A DNA stretch of 64,000 nt from assembly GCF_001672295.1 (NCBI RefSeq), contig NZ_JXMS01000005.1:1-64000 (forward strand), given 5' to 3'. Positions within the stretch are counted from its first letter, which is position 1; each line of letters begins with the position of its first letter. This document shows positions 57,959 through 64,000 of the stretch, piece after piece. A model generated the notes under the pieces. That model saw nothing but the letters and a program-made list of their open reading frames with translations, did no database searches and was not told the DNA's origin. The DNA comes from Halodesulfovibrio spirochaetisodalis (lineage in GTDB: Bacteria > Desulfobacterota > Desulfovibrionia > Desulfovibrionales > Desulfovibrionaceae). A program made the translations under genes and the position numbers.

Positions 57959-59826
57959 GATCCGTTCTCGATATTCTGACCAGTCGCATAAGAAATGGCA
58001 TCAACTAAATACGATAACTCATCGCATGATGTTAATTTCTCCCTAACCATCCTAGGGTGTTTAGAATATCTTTGATCTAACGCTCTTGCAAAAACTTGAG
58101 CAGTAATTGCTTTTGAAATATTTTGCGTCAGCATTGTATCGTTATAAATAAGCTTCGCCGCTTCTTCGGATGAAAGATCTTCAACTACCTTTAATAGCTC
58201 TTTGATTTCTTTCTTTAACCGCTCCTCACTATCTTGCCGTAGAATGCCATATTTTGAAGTTCCAATTTTCTTTGCACGAAGTAAAGAACGAACAAATGAC
58301 TTATAGAAATCTTTAGCAAGAGCAATTTCATATTCAAGCGTCCAGTTGGGAGCTATAAAAGGCTTAACTTGTGCAAATGTATAGTGGTCAACTAAGCTGT
58401 TATATTTGTTTTTCTTAAGCTTCTGAATGTCATTAGCCGTGAGCTTGTCTTTTTCTTTTTCCTCATTGGCCACACTCAATGGTTTAATATCAAGATCTGT
58501 AACAACAGACACTGGTATTCCCATATTTGTACCGTTTTTTCTTTCAAAAATTTTTGCGTAATGTAAGAAGCCAGTACTACCAACATTCACTACAGAAACT
58601 CCATAGTGATGTAATGGGTAACCAATGATGCGCGCAATCGTTGGAAGCAAAAGATTTTCAGCATCCCCTTCAACAAGAATAACCCCTTTCGCAAAAAAAA
58701 GATTTGCTTTGGTTGCATCTAAAAAGCGTTCAAGAAAATCGTAGTTCTTACGATCTAGCCCAGTATAATCAGCTCCCATCGGATATAATTTTCCGTCCTT
58801 ACAAATAATCAAGTTCTCAAGCTTGATACTGCAGGCTAGTGTCGTGCTGTGGGTTGTAAGAATTAGCTGCCCAGTTGAATGTTCTTCCAAGTAATTAATT
58901 AGACGTAATTGAGCTTGAGGGTGCAAATGGGCCTCAAGTTCTTCAATCAAGCTCAATTGTAAGCCATGCTGCAATGTTGATTGGGCTAGAAGTAATTCTG
59001 CTGCTATATATAATAAATTTTGGGATCCTAAGCCTGCCTTTTCCCCATCGTATACCAAGCTAAGTCGATGTAAAATTTCATGCAGTTCACTTCCAGAAAT
59101 ACTTATATCAGCGCTGTGTTGATCTTTTTTTGAAAAAAATTCATTTAAATACTTATTTATTGTGCCAACAAGCTTAGTTGCTTCTGGATAATTTTCGTCA
59201 TCGTGAAAGTAGGTTTTTATTTTTTCATTAGCACCCTTAACTATATCCTCAATGGGATGTGCAGAATCATCCTTCTTTATAAAAACTGGATGTGCTTTTA
59301 AAATTTGAGCTAAGCGCGACCTACGCCCAGACGTAAGCTCACTATCAGCGTCACGCAGTGGTTTTAAATAAATGACTTTCAAAAGCTCTAAAGCGTCAGT
59401 TGGCAACGAACTGCCATCACTATCTGCTCCAGCTTTCAATTCTTTAATAAAGCGCCCATCAGCCCGCTTTATTTTCAAGCGAACTGTAAGAGAATACTCA
59501 GGTCCATCTTCTAATTCTTGAATATCAACCCATTCAAGAAAATTTGACGCTTCTTTAGTCGTGAATCCTTGAAACACGCATTCTATCTTTATTTCATCAG
59601 ATCGAACCCCACCTTTAACATGGAAATCGTCATCTTCAACTGAAAACCACTCTCGACTATGAGTTCCCAGCACTAATCGTATTGCGTCAATGATTGCAGT
59701 TTTTCCCGAATCATTCTCGCCAATCAGAACATTTAAACATTCATTAAATACCACTGACACACCGGGCTTATTTCCGTTGTGTCCGAACTTCCGGAAATCC
59801 CACAAGCTTAACTTCGCAAGATACAT
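57955..59826 (-). CDS. gajA: OLD-family ATP-dependent endonuclease (ATPase + TOPRIM), Gabija GajA-like
   Basis: The protein has 623 residues. Walker A LIGENDSGKTAIIDAIR (34-50), Walker B LSLIEELEAHLHPQAQL (291-307, EE 295-296), H-loop TTHSTT (324-329). TOPRIM: GVILVEGDAENLLL (E386, D388) and SVVTDLDIKP (D444, D446). The nuclease is held off by nucleotide and released when phage depletes NTPs in known Gabija. Paired with the adjacent UvrD-like gene, this is a class 2 OLD / Gabija module. Confidence 0.87.
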   Translation of the reverse strand: MYLAKLSLWDFRKFGHNGNKPGVSVVFNECLNVLIGENDSGKTAIIDAIRLVLGTHSREWFSVEDDDFHVKGGVRSDEIKIECVFQGFTTKEASNFLEWVDIQELEDGPEYSLTVRLKIKRADGRFIKELKAGADSDGSSLPTDALELLKVIYLKPLRDADSELTSGRRSRLAQILKAHPVFIKKDDSAHPIEDIVKGANEKIKTYFHDDENYPEATKLVGTINKYLNEFFSKKDQHSADISISGSELHEILHRLSLVYDGEKAGLGSQNLLYIAAELLLAQSTLQHGLQLSLIEELEAHLHPQAQLRLINYLEEHSTGQLILTTHSTTLACSIKLENLIICKDGKLYPMGADYTGLDRKNYDFLERFLDATKANLFFAKGVILVEGDAENLLLPTIARIIGYPLHHYGVSVVNVGSTGFLHYAKIFERKNGTNMGIPVSVVTDLDIKPLSVANEEKEKDKLTANDIQKLKKNKYNSLVDHYTFAQVKPFIAPNWTLEYEIALAKDFYKSFVRSLLRAKKIGTSKYGILRQDSEERLKKEIKELLKVVEDLSSEEAAKLIYNDTMLTQNISKAITAQVFARALDQRYSKHPRMVREKLTSCDELSYLVDAISYATGQNIENGS

Positions 59827-59943
59827 AACACCTCATCACTTTATACTTTTCATACAACATCCCATGATTATTACACACTGATCAAGAGCAAGTACTTACT
59901 TTTAATTTAGAAACTAAGAAATAACACGCTGCAAGATTGAAAT

Positions 59944-59982
59944 AAAAAAAGCTTAGTAACTAACTAGTCACTAAGCTTTTTA
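59944..59982. terminator. Terminator upstream of the OLD/helicase operon
   Basis: AAAAAAAGCTTAGT pairs with ACTAAGCTTTTTA around AACTAACTAGTC. It closes the ankyrin gene transcript and shields the nuclease operon, which lies to the left. Confidence 0.8.
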
Positions 59983-60072
59983 AGAATTAAACTATAAGTG
60001 GTTCTGTCATTATCCTTTCCTTAAGAAGATGGTGCTGTCATCTTCCTTCAGTCATCAAAAAGCCACTTCACC

Positions 60073-60381
60073 CTAAAATCGACATCCATTTTCCTGCAAA
60101 ATTTTCAGCATCTGTATTTTAATATACCTTGGCTGATTACTTACAATCGCTGCAACTAATGGTGACAAAGTTTGTTTTTTTGTTGTTCGCAAATTAGTAA
60201 CAGCACCATGCGAACATAAAAGTAACAAGCAACCTATAGAACCATGGTGTGCTGCAGTAGCAATTGGCGTAATGAAACAATCTTCTTCTGTAAAATAATA
60301 CGGTGAAATCAATTTTCTTTTCAGCATCTTCTTAACTTTACCAACGTCATCACGTTCAATACAATCTGAATAGTCTAGCAT
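60073..60381 (-). CDS. Short ankyrin-repeat protein
   Basis: The protein has 102 residues; about three ankyrin repeats: DYSDCIERDDVGKVKKMLKR (first, about 3-22), TPIATAAHHGSIGCLLLLCS (second, about 38-57) and SPLVAAIVSNQPRYIKIQML (third, about 72-91). It is a protein-interaction module without an enzymatic domain. Its role in the island is unknown. A GGAGG lies upstream (minus strand, about 60390-60395). Confidence 0.75.
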   Translation of the reverse strand: MLDYSDCIERDDVGKVKKMLKRKLISPYYFTEEDCFITPIATAAHHGSIGCLLLLCSHGAVTNLRTTKKQTLSPLVAAIVSNQPRYIKIQMLKILQENGCRF

Positions 60382-60613
60382 ATAGAATATGTCCTCCTGT
60401 ATTAATTTTGTTGCACCATAGCTCGATATTGCGGTCTGAAGTCAACACAAAAGAATACTCATTTCATCTTCTGATTGAAGAATGCGCATAAATAAACATT
60501 ACATGGGCATAAACTTTATTTCTAACAGATATAAATATGTTCTGCAGAAAACTTACATTCACATCTTTAATGTAGTATGAACACAACATAGGTTTTACCT
60601 ATCCAAATCATTA

Positions 60614-60692
60614 CCCCGTACCTATTTAGGTGGTTGGATGTTGATTTGAAGGGGTGCCATTTGCCCGTGCCTATTTAGGCGGTTTGGATCTT
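60614..60692. repeat. Two imperfect direct repeats with covarying palindromic core
   Basis: Copy 1 (60614-60643) has GTACCTATTTAGGTGGTTGG; copy 2 (60663-60692) has GTGCCTATTTAGGCGGTTTG. The core palindrome is ACCTATTTAGGT in one and GCCTATTTAGGC in the other: both arms change together, so the symmetry is kept. Protein-binding sites or RNA hairpins are possible. Confidence 0.6.
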
Positions 60693-60749
60693 GGTTTCCC
60701 GGCATGGTCACTACGACCTACCCGAAATGTTTTCTTTATTTTTGGAGGC

Positions 60750-60867
60750 CTTCCTTTCACGGAAGACATTTTTGTCCCTGTCTGTTTCGTGAAACAGACA
60801 GAGGACATTTTGCCAGCGAAACGCTGATGATTGTTACTTTCTTTATTACACTGGCGAATATACCAGT
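60750..60867. ncRNA. Row of four hairpins, possible structured RNA
   Basis: CTTCC/GGAAG (60750-60765), GTCC-CTGTCTGTTTC/GAAACAGACAG-a-GGAC (60774-60806, about 15 bp with a 2-base centre), CAGCG/CGCTG (60814-60826) and ACTGG/CCAGT (60850-60867). A GACATTTT block is repeated on both sides of the large hairpin. Strand and family are unknown; a mobile-element end or palindromic repeat is an alternative. Confidence 0.35.
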
Positions 60868-61153
60868 CGACTTACGGTGGCCCGCCATCGTCTATTTCCC
60901 ACCTACCCGTTCGTAAAAAGAATACGTTCGTTCATTATAAAATTACGTTTTTTGGCTATTACAAAACACAGTGATAGACACTGCTGTAGCTATCGGATTA
61001 ACCATCCCCAGCTGTGCATGCTGACGCACAGCACGTAATACTAGTAAAATGATACGGTGATATATATCGGGAAAAAGCTTTATCGTCATAAAGCATTATT
61101 ACAAAAAAGAAGGGCACTACAGGTGCGTCAAATTTACAGTCAGCTGAACTAAC

Positions 61154-61184
61154 AAAAACGCCTATCCACATGGATAGGCGTTTT
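61154..61184. terminator. Bidirectional terminator upstream of the first integrase gene
   Basis: AAAACGCCTATCC pairs perfectly with GGATAGGCGTTTT around ACAT, followed by ACTTTTTG. Confidence 0.85.
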
Positions 61185-61265
61185 ACTTTTTGCAAATAAA
61201 TTTGTTCTGGACCTAACATTCCGTCTTTCTAAGTAGTATAACGATACTAAAAAGGAATTTTTATT

Positions 61266-62198
61266 ATGTCCAAGAACACACTTTTATACGGCATAGCAAA
61301 TGCTAAATTAACGGGTTCAAGAAAAACCCAATACACTAACAAAGCACAAGCAATGCGTTTCGCAAAGCTGCTGTTTCAGCTTGGCTATCGACCACAACAC
61401 TGGACCAACATCACCAATAAACATGTTGCAGTCGCAGTTGAAGAATGGTTGCGCCAAGGAAAGAAAATTTCAACGATAAAGGCGTATGTCGGCAGCATTC
61501 GTTCTGTTGCTAAGGCATATGGCAACGTCAGTCTTCACAAAGAAAATTCTGCATTCGGCATTGGAAAACGATCCACAATCCCAACCAGATCTCGTGCAGT
61601 TCCTGCTGCAATTTATCAGGCAGTAAAAGATCATCTTCTCGCTGGTTCAGAACGCCACTGCCGCATTGGTCATCAATTGATTGCCATGAATGAACTTGGG
61701 CTGCGCCCAGAAGAAGCGCGTAAAATTAACCCTGATGTCGCGTTACTACCTGACGGACGGATCTATATTTCAGCAGGTACAAAGGGTGGTAGGGATCGTA
61801 TCATACATGACGCTACCAAAGAGCAAATTGAAGCAGTGAAAGGGCTGGCACCATATATCGGAAAGTACGGCAACAGCATGCCGGATACTACATCCGAGGC
61901 AAACTGGGAAAAATACGTATATAAGGTTGTAACAGCGTTGGGACTATCCATCGCAGCCTGTGGTGCATCTTTATATGGACTCAGACATGGTTTTGCTCAC
62001 CGTCGATACCGTGAATTAACTAATCTAGACGCACCCTGCTTACACAGCAATCCAGCATCTTTTAGACAAGCAGCCTACGACGAATACGGTTCGCAATGGC
62101 GCAAGGTTCATGACCGAGCCGTCGTAATCCTTGCCCATGAACTCGGACATAATCGAGGTGAAGTCACTGCTAGCTATCTGGGATCGATACATGGGTAG
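61266..62198 (+). CDS. Tyrosine recombinase (integrase)
   Basis: The protein has 310 residues. It has an N-terminal SAM-like core-binding domain (about 20-110) and a catalytic domain with Arg in ELGLRPEEARKI, Lys in TKGGRDRI, YGLRHGFAHRRY, and ELGHNRGEVTASYLGS with the nucleophilic Tyr near residue 306. The HxxR His is a Tyr (YGLR). It resembles the integrase-domain proteins of PF12834/PF12835. A GGAAT upstream is a weak SD. It is one of the probable movement proteins of the island. Confidence 0.85.
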   Translation: MSKNTLLYGIANAKLTGSRKTQYTNKAQAMRFAKLLFQLGYRPQHWTNITNKHVAVAVEEWLRQGKKISTIKAYVGSIRSVAKAYGNVSLHKENSAFGIGKRSTIPTRSRAVPAAIYQAVKDHLLAGSERHCRIGHQLIAMNELGLRPEEARKINPDVALLPDGRIYISAGTKGGRDRIIHDATKEQIEAVKGLAPYIGKYGNSMPDTTSEANWEKYVYKVVTALGLSIAACGASLYGLRHGFAHRRYRELTNLDAPCLHSNPASFRQAAYDEYGSQWRKVHDRAVVILAHELGHNRGEVTASYLGSIHG

Positions 62199-62355
62199 CA
62201 TCACAGCAAAAAACCACTGCACTGCATCAGTAATGCAGTGTGTTACATAAGTCATGGAACGCCGAGTGATCTTTTCTTAAAAAAATTTTTAAGTTATTTC
62301 AGGTTGATGCAATAAAATATGCACTTATTTTTCAAATGCTCTTGATTTTCAATCT

Positions 62356-62381
62356 GAAAAGCAGTCTATGCTTATCGATTG
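62356..62381 (+). promoter_or_regulatory. Promoter-like block shared with the excisionase gene (copy A)
   Basis: AGTCTATGCTTAT (62363-62375) follows TTGATT (62343-62348) by 19 bases to the TATGCT hexamer. The same arrangement with the same 19-base spacing occurs at 63496-63529 upstream of the excisionase-like gene. This suggests duplicated promoters under common control. Confidence 0.4.
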
Positions 62382-62419
62382 GGCAAAAAAAATTAAAGCC
62401 CACAAAAAAAGGAGTTTAT

Positions 62420-63499
62420 ATGAAAAAAAAATTATTAGCTGATTTATACATCATCTTTTCTGCAAAAGAATTTGCACCAAGTGTGGCAAAAAACAAAAAA
62501 AGGACTGTCAGCAGTTTCAACAACATTCTAATAGAGAACAATCTTGATTTAACAACACTTAGCACTAAGCAAGCGGAAACACTTGTCGAAACTATGTGCG
62601 CTGGGCTTAAGCCATCAACCTACAACAGGAAACTGACTGAGCTTTCTGCTATGTGGACTTGGCTTCTATCCATGGGATTAATCAAAGCCCAAAACCCTTT
62701 TGCAACAATCAAAAGGAAAAAAGTTAATAGTAAAGCTCAATATGCACCGAAATCTGACGATGTCATCAATGCATTCAGTCTCGCGACTAAAGAAGAACAG
62801 CTCATCATGCTTCTTTGTATGATTGTGAATGCAAGTAAAACAAATATGCGCTTTCTGCATTTTACAGATATCGACCAAGTAAACAATGTCATCAAGCTTC
62901 GAACCCATAAACGTGGAACTCGAAACGCTCAAATTGAAGAAGTAGATATACCAGAATACATGGTTAATCTTCTTGTTGATTTCGCTATAAAAAACAAGCG
63001 CTATAGTGAACTTTTTTCAGCACACCCACTAGTGGCAGCAGACAGGAACAAGTTAAGGCCTCTTTGTAACGATGCAAAAATTAAATCGTTTACAATCGAC
63101 GCCCTGCGCACACTAAAAGCACGCTTTGCTTTGAACAATGACAATTGTCTAGACCTTATTCAAAAGCATCTCCGCCATTCAAGCCTGAGCACTACGAAGC
63201 TATTTGTGAAAAAAAACAAAGACGCTTCAACGCACTTGGCTGGTGAAAGCTTCGAGGAATTGATCGAAGGATGTCTGGTGACACATATTCTAGCGGTTTA
63301 TGGATCTACAACTAGCAAGTGTCCAATCCCATCTTCATGCGTAGCAATTCTTTACCGTGCACTGACCCACTTCCAAGAGCATCAAGTTGCATGGGAACAG
63401 CTTACTTCTGTGTATTATGATTTGCTTAAGCTTATCTTAAAACTAGCTTCTGCGAACAATATACGAAAAAAAGTTAAATATTTTAATGTAAGACCTTGA
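62420..63499 (+). CDS. Tyrosine-recombinase-like protein lacking the nucleophilic Tyr
   Basis: From ATG 62420 (AGGAG 6 bases upstream) it is 359 residues. SAM-like domain (about 20-100), then NASKTNMRFLHFTDID (Arg144), LRTHKRGTRN (Lys164), FTIDALRTLKARF (Asp227/Arg230 in the HxxR place) and HLRHSSLSTTKLFVKKN, where the Tyr is Phe262. So the catalytic set is R-K-D-R-H-F. It may have become a DNA-binding or accessory factor. A further 100 residues at the C-terminus are not shared with integrases I know. Confidence 0.75.
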   Translation: MKKKLLADLYIIFSAKEFAPSVAKNKKRTVSSFNNILIENNLDLTTLSTKQAETLVETMCAGLKPSTYNRKLTELSAMWTWLLSMGLIKAQNPFATIKRKKVNSKAQYAPKSDDVINAFSLATKEEQLIMLLCMIVNASKTNMRFLHFTDIDQVNNVIKLRTHKRGTRNAQIEEVDIPEYMVNLLVDFAIKNKRYSELFSAHPLVAADRNKLRPLCNDAKIKSFTIDALRTLKARFALNNDNCLDLIQKHLRHSSLSTTKLFVKKNKDASTHLAGESFEELIEGCLVTHILAVYGSTTSKCPIPSSCVAILYRALTHFQEHQVAWEQLTSVYYDLLKLILKLASANNIRKKVKYFNVRP

Positions 63500-63530
63500 T
63501 TTTTCATTATCAATGTAGTCTATGCTTATT
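63496..63530 (+). promoter_or_regulatory. Promoter-like block shared with the recombinase-like gene (copy B)
   Basis: TTGATT (63496-63501) and TATGCT (63521-63526) are 19 bases apart; AGTCTATGCTTAT is identical to the copy near 62363. Confidence 0.4.
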
Positions 63531-63658
63531 GGTTAGCACCAAAAAAGCGTTGTGCGAAGGACGAGTGTCCTAATCATTTCTTCTAATAAGGGGATCTTAT
63601 GAAACAAGTTTAAGTCGTACCTTGTATAATAAAACGGCACAGTAATGGAAATCTGCCT

Positions 63659-63922
63659 ATGTCAGACCCTAAGAACCTAACAACAAAAGAAGTTGCAACA
63701 TTATTAAATTGCTCAGAAAGCCTTGTAAGGCGTTCTGATATGAAAAAAAAGCTTTGTGCATTTTATATTGGTAAAAAAGCACTACGCTACCCTAAAGAAG
63801 CAGTTGATTCTTATATCAACGATCAAATGAAGTTGTCTTCAGCACATCATTCTGAAGATAAAATTAAAGTACAAAATACTCATCGTAGAAAAAAGTTGCA
63901 TTCAAAGTTCGATTTGTTTTAG
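63659..63922 (+). CDS. Excisionase-like helix-turn-helix protein
   Basis: The protein has 87 residues. NLTTKEVATLLNCSESLVRR (6-25) is the winged-helix HTH_17 / MerR-like start; FYIGKKALRYPKEAVDSYI is the usual wing and last helix. Such proteins direct excision of integrated elements or act as small repressors. The basic C-terminal tail is unlike most. It stands between the recombinase-like gene and the next gene that starts at 63969. Confidence 0.75.
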   Translation: MSDPKNLTTKEVATLLNCSESLVRRSDMKKKLCAFYIGKKALRYPKEAVDSYINDQMKLSSAHHSEDKIKVQNTHRRKKLHSKFDLF

Positions 63923-63968
63923 GCTGTTAGATAGGAATAAGCAGTTTTTCATATAAGGAAAAAACAAT

Positions 63969-64000
63969 ATGGCTTTCCAAATGAAAAACAAAAAATGGAA
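63969..64000 (+). CDS. Start of a gene cut by the window edge, possibly the main integrase
   Basis: ATG at 63969 after an AAGGAAAAAACAAT ribosome-binding site; readable residues MAFQMKNKKW. The K- and W-rich start is like the N-terminal arm-binding part of many phage and island integrases, and the position (after an excisionase-like gene, toward the expected full tRNA-Glu) fits, but the evidence is slight. Confidence 0.4.
   Translation, partial: MAFQMKNKKW

Larger units (their letters stand above)
60382..61153. other. Gene-free 770-bp region with repeats and hairpins
   Basis: No credible gene on either strand; the frames that open here do not look like proteins. It contains two 49-base-spaced repeats with a covarying palindrome (60614-60692) and a row of four hairpins (60750-60867), described separately. 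The right part (60880-61150) shows nothing I can interpret. Confidence 0.5.

Noticed and set aside
60704-60916. 70-codon plus-strand open frame in the hairpin region
   Set aside because: No ribosome-binding site, odd composition, and it overlaps the hairpins; probably chance.
63599-63613. Four-codon frame MKQV after a good AAGGGGATCTT ribosome-binding site
   Set aside because: Could be a leader peptide, but there is no attenuator structure I can see and the frame is too short to support.
52340-64000. CRISPR array
   Set aside because: The mCpol gene prompted a search, but I find no series of regularly spaced direct repeats anywhere in the window.

Overview
The window looks like chromosome of a sulfate-reducing Desulfovibrionaceae bacterium, probably close to Halodesulfovibrio. 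This rests on a periplasmic selenocysteine formate dehydrogenase with its own tetrahaem cytochrome c3, sigma-54-type flagellar control, and moderate GC content. It is an inference from gene content, not from a marker gene.

Layout. (1) 1-5,300: a tandem glycine riboswitch drives an alanine/glycine:cation symporter. Then come a small methyltransferase operon, a gene-free 740-bp stretch with a convincing sigma-54 promoter and a highly structured putative non-coding RNA, an RlmM-like rRNA methyltransferase and a pilin-like protein. (2) 5,400-9,700 (minus): fdhA-fdhB-fdhC formate dehydrogenase; fdhA is read through an in-frame UGA (Sec193). (3) 10,280-14,500 (minus): a two-gene, apparently c-di-GMP-controlled polysaccharide synthase. 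It consists of a PilZ-HlyD (Alg44-like) protein and an Alg8-like glycosyltransferase fused to a beta-helix domain. (4) 14,800-29,900: late flagellar genes. An operon of a small ECF-like sigma factor, flgD, flgE, flgK, flgL and fliD lies behind a sigma-54 promoter. Two near-identical flagellin genes and a two-component system follow. (5) 29,900-48,200 (minus): a surface-polysaccharide (O-antigen-like) cluster: GDP-mannose and GDP-fucose synthesis, a PglF/WbpM-type dehydratase, an aminotransferase, an initiating phosphoglycosyl transferase, seven glycosyltransferases and a Wzm/Wzt exporter. (6) 48,600-52,230: miscellaneous genes ending in a rhodanese whose active-site position is an in-frame UGA, a candidate second selenoprotein. 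(7) 52,340 to the right edge: a mobile defence island that begins in the 3' fragment of a tRNA-Glu gene (an attachment site) and ends, beyond the window, near integrase genes.

The island is more AT-rich than the flanks. It carries a two-gene system matching Panoptes: a minimal CRISPR polymerase (mCpol, OptS) and a two-TM beta-barrel effector (OptE). Directly upstream on the same strand are four genes (two dual-OB proteins, DUF488, DUF4326) with almost no gaps, and upstream of these a Gabija-like OLD nuclease/UvrD helicase pair. An ankyrin protein, a structured gene-free region, two tyrosine-recombinase-family genes (one lacking the nucleophilic Tyr), an excisionase-like protein and the start of another gene complete it.

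Most interesting: the Panoptes pair and its four-gene companion operon; the Alg8/beta-helix fusion; the UGA-containing rhodanese; the sigma-54-driven structured RNA; and the repeated hairpin region at 60.6-60.9 kb.
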